The position numbers and the translations under genes are program-made. Shown here piece by piece: positions 45,085-55,035 of a stretch of 64,000 nucleotides of DNA. Each line of letters starts with the position of its first letter. Within the stretch, counting starts at the first letter, position 1. The stretch covers positions 186,001-250,000 of the forward strand of contig CAVYXF010000010.1 in assembly GCA_963772335.1 (NCBI GenBank), given 5' to 3'. The DNA comes from CAVYXF01 sp963772335. Its GTDB lineage: Bacteria > Pseudomonadota > Alphaproteobacteria > Rhizobiales > Rhodomicrobiaceae. The notes under the pieces were generated by a model. The model did not search any database. It was not told where the DNA came from and worked only from the letters and a program-made list of their open reading frames with translations.

Positions 45085-45204
45085 CAAACCAAGGCTTACG
45101 TTAAACCTGCCTGACCCTCGCTGATCGAGCAACTAACGCAAAGACGCCGCCAATGCCCATCGACTGCACCGGAGAGGTGCGACGATGTTGCGTCTGGGAG
45201 ATTT

Positions 45205-45468
45205 TTAAACAAATTCTATCACACCGTAGGTAAATCGAAAAAAGCCGCCACCGTTGCGGGGCTCGCCGGAGCGGAACTGCGAAAAAATAACTGCGAAGCA
45301 TTCGCAGACGGCCACCGAAGGTCGGTGATGAAACGAGACCTCGTAGGCATCATCAGGAGCCTGATGAAACCCATTCATCTCTACGTAGAACTTCAGAGTG
45401 CCAAAACGCCGCTGGGGTAAACCGGCTGGCTGATTTGTCCGTATTGTAGCTTGGACGACGGAATGCAT
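45205..45468 (-). CDS. Possible small protein, doubtful
   Basis: An 87-codon frame in the 440-base gap before the TusA-like gene, reading MHSVVQATIRTNQPAGLPQR and later TLKFYVEMNGFHQAPDDAYE, ending GVIEFV. The amino-acid mix looks protein-like, but there is no family match and no good ribosome site. The rest of the gap (45085-45204, 45469-45526) holds nothing I recognise. Confidence 0.25.
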   Translation of the reverse strand: MHSVVQATIRTNQPAGLPQRRFGTLKFYVEMNGFHQAPDDAYEVSFHHRPSVAVCECFAVIFSQFRSGEPRNGGGFFRFTYGVIEFV

Positions 45469-45526
45469 GGCCCGCCAATAACCGGATGCATATGCCTCAT
45501 GAATAACAACGATAATGAACAACTCG

Positions 45527-45757
45527 ATGGCTGATGTCATTCTTGACGCAAGGGGATTGAGCTCTCCCTTGCCGCTGCTTAAAGCCCGCAAAGCGCTGCG
45601 GGAACTCGCTCCCGGCGCCACACTGGAAGTGCTCAGCTCCGATCCGAGAAGCGTGGAGAATTTTGAGACGTTTTGCCGCTCCGCCGGCCACGAACTGCTC
45701 GAGGCCTATAAGACGGATGATTTTTTTTGTTTTGTCATCAAGAAGGGGGGAGGGTAA
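45527..45757 (+). CDS. TusA-like sulfurtransferase-fold protein lacking the catalytic Cys
   Basis: A 76-residue protein of the TusA/SirA fold: MADVILDARGLSSPLPLLKARKAL, VLSSDPRSVENFETFCRSAGHELLEAYK, and a C-terminal FFCFVIKKGGG. Family members carry the persulfide on a Cys in LxCPxP (here position 13). In this copy that residue is Ser (LSSPLP, codons AGC TCT CCC), so the normal sulfur relay cannot work through it; other Cys lie at residues 51 and near 68. It might be a redox or regulatory variant. Start 45527 or 45515 (four residues longer); neither has a strong ribosome site. Confidence 0.75.
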   Translation: MADVILDARGLSSPLPLLKARKALRELAPGATLEVLSSDPRSVENFETFCRSAGHELLEAYKTDDFFCFVIKKGGG

Positions 45758-45795
45758 ATCTGGCACCAGTCGAGTACGGCAGAAATTGAGCGGCT

Positions 45796-46830
45796 ATGCA
45801 ATACGCCATCCTTGGACGCAGCGGAATAGAGGTCTCGCGCCTGTGCCTCGGCACGATGATGTTCGGCGGACCGACGAATGAGGCTGAGGCCATCCGTATT
45901 ATTGCGGATGCGCAGGAGAGCGGTGTCAATTTCATCGACACTGCCGACAAATATGAGGATGGCCGCTCAGAGGAGATCACCGGCCGCGCCATCAAGGGGG
46001 CCCGCGACAAATGGGTGCTGGCGACCAAGGTCGGCACCTCCGGTCGCGACCTGAAATATCCCGCGCTCGCCAATCTGTCGCGCCGCTACGTGATGAGGTC
46101 GGTCGAGGAGAGCCTCAAGCGGCTCGGGACGGATCGCATCGACCTCTATTACATCCACCGCCATGATCCACACACGCCGGACGAAGAGGTGGTGCGCACC
46201 TTCGGCGATCTGATCCGGTCTGGCAAAATCCTGCATTTCGGCCTGTCCAATCTGCGGGCCTGGCAGATCACACATTACGCGCATCTTTGCCAACAGATGG
46301 GCGTACCGCAGCCGGTGGCGATCCAGCCCTATTACAATCTGATGAACCGCCAGCCGGAGGTGGAGGTCATTCCCGCCGCTCGTAACTTCGATATGGCGGT
46401 GGTGCCGTACAGTCCGCTGGCACGCGGGGTGCTGACCGGCAAATACAAACCGGGAGCGCAGCCGCCTACAGAGAGCCGCGCCGGCCGCAATGATGCGCGG
46501 ATGATGATGTCGGAGTGGCGTCCGGAATCGTTGGAAATTGCCGAGCGGCTGCAAGCCCATGCCGCAGCGCGGAGCAAAACGATCGTTGATTACGCCGTTG
46601 CCTGGGAGCTGAACAACAGCGCCGTGACATCGCTGATTGCCGGCCCGCGCACTTTCGAGCAGTGGCGCAGCTATGTCGGCGCGCTCGACTATGCCTGGAA
46701 CGCCGAGGACGAGTCGCTCGCCGACAGCCTGGTGACGCCCGGCCATGCTTCCACACCGGGCTATACCGATCCGCTCTACCCCGTTCAGGGCCGTTTTCCG
46801 GCCGTGAAGTCGGCGAGCAAATCGGAATAG
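45796..46830 (+). CDS. Aldo/keto reductase
   Basis: A 344-residue NADPH-dependent TIM-barrel reductase. Catalytic tetrad: Asp in NFIDTADKYEDGRSEE, Tyr in DKYEDG, Lys in WVLATKVG, His in YYIHRHD. The nucleotide-binding end is SPLARGVLTGKYKPG (and GPRTFEQW). The family reduces carbonyls of sugars, aldehydes and quinones. It is transcribed alone after the TusA-like gene (38 bases). Substrate not inferable. Confidence 0.88.
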   Translation: MQYAILGRSGIEVSRLCLGTMMFGGPTNEAEAIRIIADAQESGVNFIDTADKYEDGRSEEITGRAIKGARDKWVLATKVGTSGRDLKYPALANLSRRYVMRSVEESLKRLGTDRIDLYYIHRHDPHTPDEEVVRTFGDLIRSGKILHFGLSNLRAWQITHYAHLCQQMGVPQPVAIQPYYNLMNRQPEVEVIPAARNFDMAVVPYSPLARGVLTGKYKPGAQPPTESRAGRNDARMMMSEWRPESLEIAERLQAHAAARSKTIVDYAVAWELNNSAVTSLIAGPRTFEQWRSYVGALDYAWNAEDESLADSLVTPGHASTPGYTDPLYPVQGRFPAVKSASKSE

Positions 46831-46891
46831 GCGCTCGGGAGATCACTTTCGAAAGGCAATGGCAGAGCGCAGGCCGCGAAACAGGTCGCGA

Positions 46892-47761
46892 TCACCTCTG
46901 CAGCGTTTCATTCAAGGCCCGCAAGCCTTCCCGGTAGGTGGGGTAGAGCAGCTTCACGCCGAGCACATCCTTCATCTTCGCATTGCGCACGCGCCGGTTC
47001 TCCATGTAGAAGCTGCGCGCCATGGGCGACAGCTGGGCTTCCTCCCAATCGATGAGCGGGGGCGGCTCCATGCCAAGCAACTCGGCGGCGAAGGTGATTA
47101 CATCCTGGGGCGGCGTGGGTTCGTCATCGCTGATGTTGAAGATACCTGAGGCGTCGCGCCGGATGGCAGCCTCGACCGCGCCGGCGATGTCCTCAACATG
47201 GATGCGGGTGAAGACCTGGCCGGGCTTATGGATGCGCTGCTGCTGCCCGGCTCTCAGCTTCTCCAGGGCATTGCGGCCCGGCCCATAGATGCCGGCAAGA
47301 CGGAAGACCGCAGCGGGAAGCCTTCGCCTAGCGGCGAGATCCTGCCAAGCCGCCTCGGCGGCGACCCGCCACTGGCTCCGGTCGAAGATCGGCCGGGGCG
47401 GGGTCGTTTCATCCACCCAGCCGCCGCCATGATCGCCATAGACGCCGGTTGTCGAGAGATATCCGATCCAGCGCAGATGCAGTGCATCCACGAGATCGCC
47501 GCCGTGATGCAGGAGCAGCGGGTCACCATTCGCGGTGGGCGGCGCGGACAACAGGAGGTGTGTGGTTTCACGCAGGGCATCGCTGAGTGCGGGCGAGGGC
47601 GTCTTGCCGGAAAACGGTACGGCCTCATAGCCGCTCGCACGAATTGCGCGAAGTCCCTCCTCACTGCGCGCCGTCCCAGCAATATGCCAGCGCCCGCGCT
47701 CCAGCCGCCTTGCCACCGCTCGCGCCGAATAGCCAAGGCCTACTGTGAGCAAACGGTTCAT
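46892..47761 (-). CDS. NAD(P)-dependent SDR-type epimerase/dehydratase family protein (YeeZ-like)
   Basis: 289 residues with the extended-SDR fold. LLTVGLGYSARAVARRL binds the nucleotide, LLLSAPPTANGDPLL lies further on, and YLSTTGVYGDHGGGWVDE contains the Tyr and Thr of the active region; the C-terminal MARSFYMENRRVRNAKMKDVLG closes the fold. The start overlaps the queG stop by four bases (ATGA). It is the last gene of the GST-queG-SDR operon, found together in several Rhizobiales. A role in sugar-nucleotide or metabolite repair is possible; unknown. Confidence 0.82.
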   Translation of the reverse strand: MNRLLTVGLGYSARAVARRLERGRWHIAGTARSEEGLRAIRASGYEAVPFSGKTPSPALSDALRETTHLLLSAPPTANGDPLLLHHGGDLVDALHLRWIGYLSTTGVYGDHGGGWVDETTPPRPIFDRSQWRVAAEAAWQDLAARRRLPAAVFRLAGIYGPGRNALEKLRAGQQQRIHKPGQVFTRIHVEDIAGAVEAAIRRDASGIFNISDDEPTPPQDVITFAAELLGMEPPPLIDWEEAQLSPMARSFYMENRRVRNAKMKDVLGVKLLYPTYREGLRALNETLQR

Positions 47762-48930
47762 GCGGCGCCTGCCTCGTAGAGCCATTCGGCGCGCACGGCT
47801 TCATCCGTTTCGCCCGCGAGACAAGCCTCGCGCAAGAGGGCGAAGCCAGCGGCATCGCCCGCCAGCGATTCACGCGCCGCCCACACCGCCGCCGCGCGCA
47901 CGATGGGGTTCGGGTCGCTGAGATGCTTGGCGATGGCCGGAAGCAAGGCAGCCTCGCCAGAGTTCCCAGCCGCGATCAGTACGTTGCGGATGAAGCGGTC
48001 GCGCCCGGTGCGCTTGATCGGAGAGCCGGCGAACGCCCCGCGAAAAGCGGCGTCATCCAGCTCCAGCAGGTCGGCAAGTGCCGCGCCTTCCGTTATCGGA
48101 CGCGCGGCAAAGCGCGCCTCGCGGGCGTCCTGGGCGAATTTGTTCCAGGGGCAAACGGCGAGGCAATCGTCGCAGCCATAGATGCGGTTGCCCATCGGTT
48201 TGCGGAATTCGCGCGGGATATGCCCCTTATGCTCGATAGTCAGATAGGAGATGCAGCGCCGCGCATCGAGCCGATAAGGGGCGGGGAACGCCGCAGTCGG
48301 GCAGATGTCGAGGCAGCGCCGGCAATTGCCGCAATGGTCGGCCTCGGCGCTGTCGGCCGGCAGCCAGGCCGTGGTGAAGATCGCGCCCAGAAACAGCCAG
48401 GAGCCGAACGAACGTGAGACGAGATTGGTGTGCTTGCCCTGCCAGCCGAGCCCTGCGGCACGGGCGAGCGGCTTCTCCATCACCGGCGCCGTATCGACGA
48501 ACACCTTCACCTCGGCACCGGTCTGGCGGTAGAGCCAGCCACCGAGCTGCTTCAGCCGCGCTTTGACGATGTCATGATAGTCCCTGCCGCGCGCATAGAC
48601 GGACACCGTGCCGCGCCACCTCTCGGCGAGGAGCGCCAGCGGGTCGTCTGTCGGCCCGTAATTGAGGCCGAGCATGATGATGGACTGCGCCTGAGGCCAC
48701 AGCACCAGCGGATCGGCACGGCGGTCGGCATGGGCGGCGAGCCAGGTCATATCACCGTGCATCGCCTCACGCAGAAACGTGCCGAGTTGTTCACCCGCAT
48801 TGCCGATGGCCTCCGGCCGGGTGACGCCAACGGCGTCGAACCCTTCCCTTGTTGCGCGGGCAACAAGGGCCACCTTCAAACTCTCAGGCGATGGAGCGGC
48901 AGCTGACACGGACTGAAACGCAAAACTCAA
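47758..48930 (-). CDS. queG: Epoxyqueuosine reductase
   Basis: A 390-residue cobalamin/iron-sulfur enzyme that removes the epoxide of epoxyqueuosine in tRNA, the last step of queuosine synthesis. Asp146 in VKVFVDTAPVMEKPLARAAGLGWQGK is the catalytic residue. Two 4Fe-4S clusters: C200-GN-C203-RR-C206-LDI-C210 and C253-DD-C256-LAV-C260 with C226. A C-terminal HEAT-like extension (TGRDRFIRNVLIAAGNSGEA onward) binds tRNA. The only start is TTG at 48930, overlapping the upstream GST stop (TTGA). Confidence 0.94.
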   Translation of the reverse strand: MSFAFQSVSAAAPSPESLKVALVARATREGFDAVGVTRPEAIGNAGEQLGTFLREAMHGDMTWLAAHADRRADPLVLWPQAQSIIMLGLNYGPTDDPLALLAERWRGTVSVYARGRDYHDIVKARLKQLGGWLYRQTGAEVKVFVDTAPVMEKPLARAAGLGWQGKHTNLVSRSFGSWLFLGAIFTTAWLPADSAEADHCGNCRRCLDICPTAAFPAPYRLDARRCISYLTIEHKGHIPREFRKPMGNRIYGCDDCLAVCPWNKFAQDAREARFAARPITEGAALADLLELDDAAFRGAFAGSPIKRTGRDRFIRNVLIAAGNSGEAALLPAIAKHLSDPNPIVRAAAVWAARESLAGDAAGFALLREACLAGETDEAVRAEWLYEAGAA

Positions 48931-49631
48931 AAATCAAGCTCCGCATAAAGACGTGGTGGCGGCAATCCGGGCAGCCGGTCGGTAAGCAGAGGCCGGAAAG
49001 ACGGCCGCGATTTCAGCAGAGCATACCATTGCTTGGCCTGCGGAAACTCTTCCCATGGCACTTCGCCGAGATAATCCAGCACGGAAAGATGTCCGCCAGC
49101 TGCCAGATCCGCAAAGCTCAGATTGTCACCCGCCAGCCATTTCCGCCGATCAACGAGATGGCAGATATAACTCAGATGATAGCGCAGGTTTGTGCGCCCC
49201 GCACGGATCAGCTCCGGATCGGGGCTGCTCCTGCCGAAATTGGCGAAGCGCTGATATACCTTTTCCTCGAGCAAATAGCGGCTTACCTCGGCGTCGAGCT
49301 TGTTGTGAAACCAGTCGACAAGGCGGCGGATTTCCGCCCGATCGCCTGCCGAACCGGGGAACAGAACATCGCGGCTCTTTGCCTCACCATTGCCGCTCAG
49401 CTTGGGATGTGTCTCGGCAAGAAACTCGGAGATCGCGTAGGCCCCGGCTATCACAAACCCCTGTCGCTCGACCAGAACGGGGAGCGTTCCGGCCGGATTG
49501 AGCTGAAGAAAATCGCGCCGCCAGGCCCAGGGACGCTCCTCCTCAAGCTCAACAATCTGCCCGCATTCGCCGAGCGCCAGTCGAATTGAGCGCGAAAACG
49601 GGCAGAGCGAATAATGTAAAAGCCGCAGCAT
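48927..49631 (-). CDS. Glutathione S-transferase family protein
   Basis: 234 residues. LRLLHYSLCPFSRSIRLALGECG is a CPxxR/C-type active site with Cys10, so the redox type is likely; LNPAGTLPVLV and FVIAGAYAISEFLAE follow. The C-terminal half has DRRKWLAGDNLSFADLAAGGHLSVLDYLG. Placed first in the operon with queG; the overlap TTGA couples them. The link to queuosine chemistry is contextual only. Confidence 0.88.
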   Translation of the reverse strand: MLRLLHYSLCPFSRSIRLALGECGQIVELEEERPWAWRRDFLQLNPAGTLPVLVERQGFVIAGAYAISEFLAETHPKLSGNGEAKSRDVLFPGSAGDRAEIRRLVDWFHNKLDAEVSRYLLEEKVYQRFANFGRSSPDPELIRAGRTNLRYHLSYICHLVDRRKWLAGDNLSFADLAAGGHLSVLDYLGEVPWEEFPQAKQWYALLKSRPSFRPLLTDRLPGLPPPRLYAELDF

Positions 49632-50018
49632 CAGCCAAGCAAATCTCGGGCGTAGGTGTGCCTATTAGGGGACACAAGCGTCCACAGTTCTAGTGGAGAT
49701 CGTGTGAATGGCAAGTCGCCGACTTGACGGAGTGGTCTTAGTCTGCAAATTGGGCGATGGGGTGTCACAGTTCCCTCATAGCGCCACGCTACGTTCCGTA
49801 CGGCGCAATGGGAGCCCAGGCATGCCTTCGCATGGGGGCTTCCGACGCTAGCATATCAACCCGCGGCTGGTGCCGTATGGCGATTGCTGGCTTACGACTG
49901 CTTAGTTTGCGTTTCGAGAACATTTCTCAGCTTGCGCAACGATACGGAACCATAATGTATGTCCCAACTTAGCTGTGAGCAGGCATCCTCCTCAGAAGAC
50001 AGTCATTTTCTTCGGTCT
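49632..50018. other. Divergent intergenic region, nothing recognised
   Basis: About 387 bases between the GST gene (minus) and the fucose synthase (plus). Short plus-strand frames occur but without coding character. No hairpin with T-run or repeat was recognised. Confidence 0.3.
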
Positions 50019-50969
50019 ATGAGCTCAAACTATATCTATCCCCTGGCGGGCAAACGCGTGTTCGTCACGGGTCATCGTGGCATGGTCGGCTCCGCGCTGG
50101 TTCGCCGTCTTCAAGCGGAGGACTGCGAAATCCTCGCGGCGACGCGCGACGAACTCGACTTGCGACGGCAAGCCGACGTCGAGCGCTGGATGGCCGATCG
50201 GCGACCCGAGGCACTGTTCATAGCCGCGGCGAAGGTCGGTGGTATTTCCGCCAATCAAAGCCAACCCGCTGACTTCCTCCACCAGAACCTTATCATCGAG
50301 ACCAACCTCATCGGTGCAGCATACCAAACCCGCGTCGAAAAGCTTGTCTTCCTCGGCTCGGCAACCGTCTACCCCAAACAAGCAACGCAGCCCATCGCGG
50401 AAACAGCGCTCCTCACCGGCTCGCTCGAGCCAACGCACGAAGCTTACGCGATTGCCAAAATCGCAGGCATCAAGCTATGTCAGGCCTATCGCCGGCAATA
50501 TGGCTGCGACTTCGTTTCAGCGATGCCGTCAAACCTCTATGGGCCAGGTGATCATTTCGATACCACCAACAGCCATTTCGTCCCCGCCCTGATCCGCCGG
50601 TTCCACGAGGCGAAGCTGGAAAAGCGGGCGGAAGTCGTGATCTGGGGATCCGGCACGCCGCGACGCGAGCTGCTCTATGTCGAGGACTGCGCCGATGCGC
50701 TGGTGCATGTCCTGAAGTTCTATTCCGCCGAGGAGCAGATTAACGTTGGCTCCGGCGAGGATTCGCAGATCATCGATATCGCCCGTATCGTTGCCCGCGT
50801 GGTCGGCTACGACGGCAAGATCGTCAACGATCTTTCCAAGCCGGACGGCGTTGCCCGCAAGCTGATGAGCGGCGACAAGCTGCGCGCCCTTGGCTGGCAC
50901 CCGCAAACTTCGCTGGAAGAAGGTATCCGCACGACCTATCGCTGGTATCTGCAAACCGCAAATCAATAA
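50019..50969 (+). CDS. fcl: GDP-L-fucose synthase
   Basis: A 316-residue extended SDR that epimerises and reduces GDP-4-keto-6-deoxymannose to GDP-L-fucose for surface polysaccharide. It shows VFVTGHRGMVGSALVRRLQ for NADP, the Ser in LGSATVYPK, YAIAKIAGIKLCQAYRRQYG with the Y-x3-K pair, and MPSNLYGPGDHFD. The partner gmd is not adjacent. I start at the ATG at 50019, where the family begins; a frame open to 49959 adds 20 residues without similarity. No ribosome site is clear at either. GT genes of a polysaccharide cluster are not in the window. Confidence 0.93.
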   Translation: MSSNYIYPLAGKRVFVTGHRGMVGSALVRRLQAEDCEILAATRDELDLRRQADVERWMADRRPEALFIAAAKVGGISANQSQPADFLHQNLIIETNLIGAAYQTRVEKLVFLGSATVYPKQATQPIAETALLTGSLEPTHEAYAIAKIAGIKLCQAYRRQYGCDFVSAMPSNLYGPGDHFDTTNSHFVPALIRRFHEAKLEKRAEVVIWGSGTPRRELLYVEDCADALVHVLKFYSAEEQINVGSGEDSQIIDIARIVARVVGYDGKIVNDLSKPDGVARKLMSGDKLRALGWHPQTSLEEGIRTTYRWYLQTANQ

Positions 50970-51001
50970 TAGCAAGCGCTACAGCATAACGCCTGCGCGG
51001 C

Positions 51002-51976
51002 TCAGACGCTGCGCAGCGAGAACTCGCCCTTTGGACGGAAGCGCACAAGATAGGACGGAACGATGGCTTCGACCGCCCGCGGCTCGATGCCGAGTGCGCC
51101 GAGCGTGCGCGCCTCCTTCATCGCTTCTTCCGAGACGACATTGTCGGTCTGGAGAAGCCGGACCTGGTCGAGCGTCAGCGGCGCGTTCGGCAGGAATTGC
51201 AGGAAGAAGCCCTGGAGCTTGGCCAGCCAAAACGGGATCGGGAAATAAGGCCGGCGGTGCTCTGTATATTGTGCGACGAGGTCAAGGAGCTCGCGGAAGC
51301 TGTAGACGCGTGGCCCCCCTAGCTCATAGATGACGCCCGACTTGGCGCGCCCGTCGAGCCCGGCGAGCACGGCCTGCGCCACATCGCCAGCAAAGACCGG
51401 CTGGAAACGCGTTTTGCCGCCGCCGATCAGCGGCATGACCGGGCTGATCCGGGCCATAGCAGCAAAGCGATTGAAGAATTCGTCTTCCGGCCCGAAGGCG
51501 ATCGAAGGCCGCAGAATGACGGCGCTCGGAAAGGCGCGGCGCACAAGCTCCTCACCTTCAGCCTTGGTGCGGGCGTAGGCGGAATGGCTAAGACGGTTCG
51601 CTCCAATGGCCGAGACATGGACGAAACTCTTCGCGCCAGCTTCCCTCGCCGCGCGGGCAACCAGGCCGGCACCGTCGCGCTGCAAAGCGCGGAAGGTCTG
51701 CTTGCCGCTCTGCTGCAGCACCGCGACCAAGTTGATGACGCCGTCGGCGCCCTCGACCGCGCGGCGGACGGAAGCCTCGTAACGCAGATTGGCCTGCACT
51801 GCAGCGATCTGGCCGGTACCGCCGAGCGGCTGCAGGAACAGCGCGAGGTCCGGTCTGCGCACCGCGACGCGCACGCGGCATCCAGTCCTCGCCAAAGCCT
51901 GCACGACGTAGCGCCCGATAAAGCCGGAACCGCCGAATACCGTCACCAGTGTCGAGCTGTTGAGCGCGATGGCCAT
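51002..51976 (-). CDS. Complex I NDUFA9-like NAD(P)-binding protein
   Basis: 324 residues of the atypical SDR group near the complex I assembly/accessory subunit NDUFA9. TVFGGSGFIGRYVVQALARTGCRVRVAVRRP is the nucleotide-binding start; VHVSAIGANRLSHSAYARTKAEGEELVRRAFP holds the active-region pattern with Ser-x-Y-x3-K; the C-terminal ELLDLVAQYTEHRRPYFPIPFWLAKLQGFFL is typical of this group. The alphaproteobacterial member is common in Rhizobiales and is not in the nuo operon. Convergent with fcl and 103 bases from mutS. Confidence 0.85.
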   Translation of the reverse strand: MAIALNSSTLVTVFGGSGFIGRYVVQALARTGCRVRVAVRRPDLALFLQPLGGTGQIAAVQANLRYEASVRRAVEGADGVINLVAVLQQSGKQTFRALQRDGAGLVARAAREAGAKSFVHVSAIGANRLSHSAYARTKAEGEELVRRAFPSAVILRPSIAFGPEDEFFNRFAAMARISPVMPLIGGGKTRFQPVFAGDVAQAVLAGLDGRAKSGVIYELGGPRVYSFRELLDLVAQYTEHRRPYFPIPFWLAKLQGFFLQFLPNAPLTLDQVRLLQTDNVVSEEAMKEARTLGALGIEPRAVEAIVPSYLVRFRPKGEFSLRSV

Positions 51977-52079
51977 GCGAGAACCTGTTCGATTCCATGT
52001 TGAAGCGCGAGGTGAAGCTTTCGCTTACACGGGACGCACGCTGTTGTGAAGCGTTTGCGCGATCATGCCACGGGATGCG

Positions 52080-54816
52080 TTAACCTTTCGCAGCGAGAAG
52101 ACTTTTCAGCCGATAGAGCGCCTCCAGCGCATCGCGCGGCGAAAGGCTGTCGGGATCGATGCCCTCGAGCGCCTCGATGAGGGGGGCGCTGAGCTCAGCG
52201 TCCGATGGTTCAGGAGCGGCGACCTGGGCGAACAGGGGCAGGTCTTCGAGTGCGGCGCGCGGCTTGCCGTGCTGCTTTTCGAGACGGGTCAGCACCTGGC
52301 GCGCGCGGGCGATCAGCGCCGGCGGCAGGCCGGCGAGCTTTGCTACCTGAATGCCATAGGAGCGATCGGCTGCACCGGGCACCACCTCGTGCAGGAAGAC
52401 GATATTGTCTTTCCACTCCTTCACCGAGACGGTGACATTGGTGGCGTGCTCCAGCTTCTCGGCCACCTCGGTCAGCTCATGGTAGTGGGTCGCGAACAGC
52501 GCGCGGGACTTGTTGACGTCGTGCAGATACTCCACCGCTGCCCAGGCGATGGAGAGGCCGTCGAAAGTCGCCGTGCCGCGGCCGATCTCGTCGAGGATGA
52601 CCAGCGAGCGGCCCGTCGCCTGATTAAGGATGGCGGCCGTTTCGACCATCTCGACCATGAAGGTAGAGCGCCCGCGCGCCAGGTCGTCCGAGGCGCCGAC
52701 GCGGCTGAACAGCCGGTCCGCCGCGCCGATATGGGCGGCCTTGGCCGGCACATAGGCGCCCATCTGCGCCAGGATCGCGATGAGCGCGTTCTGGCGCAGG
52801 AAGGTAGACTTGCCAGCCATATTCGGGCCGGTGACCAGCCACAGCCGGCGCCGGGTCAGATCGCAGTCATTGGCGATGAACGGGCCGGCGCGCGCCTTCT
52901 TCAGCGCCTGCTCGACGACCGGGTGGCGGCCGCCTTCAATGCGGAAAGCATGGCTGTGATCGACGACGGGGCGGCAATAGTTCTGCTCTTCGGCGAGATC
53001 GGCGAGGCCGGCATAGACATCCAGCTCGGCGAGCGCGGCGGCCATGGCGCAGAGCGCGCCGTCAGTGGCAATCGCGAGACTGGCCAGCGCGTCGAAACAT
53101 TCCAGCTCGATCGCGAGTGCCCGCTCAGCAGCACCCGTGATCCGCGCCTCCGTGCTTGCCAGCTCCTGCGTGGTAAAACGCACCACATTGGCCAGCGTCT
53201 GCCTATGGCGGAAGGCATCCCAAAGTGGCGGCTTCATCAGCGGTCCGGCGGTATTCGCCGTCACCTCGACGAAATAGCCGAGAATGTTGTTGTGCCGGAT
53301 CTTCAGCGCTTTGATGCCGGTCTCATTGGCGTAGCGGGTCTGCAACCGGGCGATGACGCCACGGCTGTCATCGCGGGAGGCGCGGTTCTCGTCGAGATCG
53401 GCACGAAACCCTGCGCGGATGAAACCGCCGTCGCGCTTGAGATGCGGCAGTTCATCCCCGAGCGCAGCGGTAAGCTGATCGTAGAGGCCGCCATCATCGG
53501 CGGTGAGGCGCGCCAGGATCGCGGCAATCTCGGCAGGCGCCCCATCGGCATCAGCGAGCTGCCGGCCGAGCTCGCGCGCCGCGGCAAGCCCGCCCTGCAG
53601 CGCGCCGAGATCGCGGGGGCCCCCGCGCCCGAGCGCCAGCCGCGACAGCGCCCGGGCAATGTCGGGCGCAGATTTCAGCACATCGCGCAGTTGCGAGCGC
53701 AGCAGCTGCCGGTCGAGAAGGAAACCGACGGCGTCGAGCCGGGCATTGATCTCCTCGACCTGAATCAGCGGGCTGGCGAGGCGGCTTGCCAACTCGCGCG
53801 CGCCGGCGCTCGTCACAGTATGATCGATCGCGGCGAGCAGGCTGCCCTGCTTGCGCCCGCCGAGCGAGCGCGTAAGCTCCAAATTGGCGCGCGTTGCCGC
53901 ATCGATGAGAAGCAAGCTGGCGCTTCCTCCCCGGCGCGGCGGTCGCAGCACCGGCTTGTGCCCGATTTGGGTGATCTCGATATATTTGATGAGCGCGGCA
54001 AAGGCCGACAGCTCGCTGCGGCTGAATGCACCGAAGGCGTCGAGCGAGGCAACCCCCAGCTCACGTTTGAGGGCGGCTTCGCCGGCGGCGGGCGTGAAAT
54101 ACATGTCCGGCAGCGGAGTGAGGGCAGCGCCCGAGGCTTCGATCACGGCGCGCAGCTTGCTGGTCGCCGTCGAGGTTCGCCGCCAGCAGCACCTCTTTCG
54201 GCGCAAGCCGTGCCAGCTCACCAGCAAGATCGGCGAGGCTGCATTCGCCGCTTAAAACTTCGCCCGTGGAAATATCCGTCGAGGCCAGCGCAAAGGTGTC
54301 CTCGCCCGTCTTCCCGAACAGCGCGGTCAGGTAACTGTTCGCCCCGGCTTCGAGCAGCGCGTCCTCGGTGATGGTGCCCGGCGTCACCAGCCGGATCACA
54401 TCGCGTTTTACGACCGACTTACCGCCGCGCTTCTTGGCCTCAGCGGGGTCCTCCAGCTGCTCGCACACGGCGATGCGGAAGCCGGTGGCTATCAGCTTCT
54501 GTAGGTATTCATCCGAACGCACGACCGGCACGCCGCACATCGGGATGTCCTCGCCCTGATGCCGGCCGCGCTTGGTGAGCTGAATGCCGAGCGCTTGCGA
54601 GGCCTTGACGGCGTCCTCGAAGAACAGCTCGAAGAAGTCGCCCATGCGGTAGAACAGCAGGCAATCAGGATGGGCGGCCTTGATCCGTGCGTATTGCGCC
54701 ATCATCGGCGTCATGGCATCGAAGGCGACACCTGCTGCGTCTTGAGCCTCCTCCGAAACAGACGCGAACACCTTCGTGCTTTCCGGCAGGGCGCGATTGG
54801 ATGGGCGTGCCTTCAT
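52080..54816 (-). pseudogene. mutS: DNA mismatch repair protein MutS, frameshifted
   Basis: A roughly 910-residue ATPase that recognises mismatches. N-terminal: MMAQYARIKAAHPDCLLFYRMGDFFELFFEDA with the Phe-x-Glu mismatch pair; C-terminal: Walker A GPNMAGKST (LWLVTGPNMAGKSTFLRQNA) and DEIGRGTATFDG. The frame from 54816 reads through LARLAPKEVLLAANL and then moves to another frame that resumes LRAVIEASGAALTPLPDMYF; one base is added or lost between about 54155 and 54185. Both halves are otherwise whole and highly conserved. Either a sequencing indel or loss of mismatch repair. A divergent maeB gene lies 219 bases away. Confidence 0.93.
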
Positions 54817-55035
54817 CTTCAAGCGGCCTCGCTCTCGCCGAATGGCGCAATTCATCCACAATTGCGGAGGAAAACTGCATAACGCGGTGTGCACAGTGCC
54901 GAAAGCGTGATGAGGAAGAAATGCACCGCTTGTTTCGCCACAGCGCGGCCGCTATTGTCGCTCCCTCATATCGCCAGTTCACGTTTTTTTGAAAACATCG
55001 GACGAAAAACGTCCCGAGGAAACATCCAAGTCACC

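Noticed and set aside
52065..54371. 768-codon plus-strand open frame
   Set aside because: Antisense to mutS with no domain similarity; long antisense frames are usual in G+C-rich DNA.
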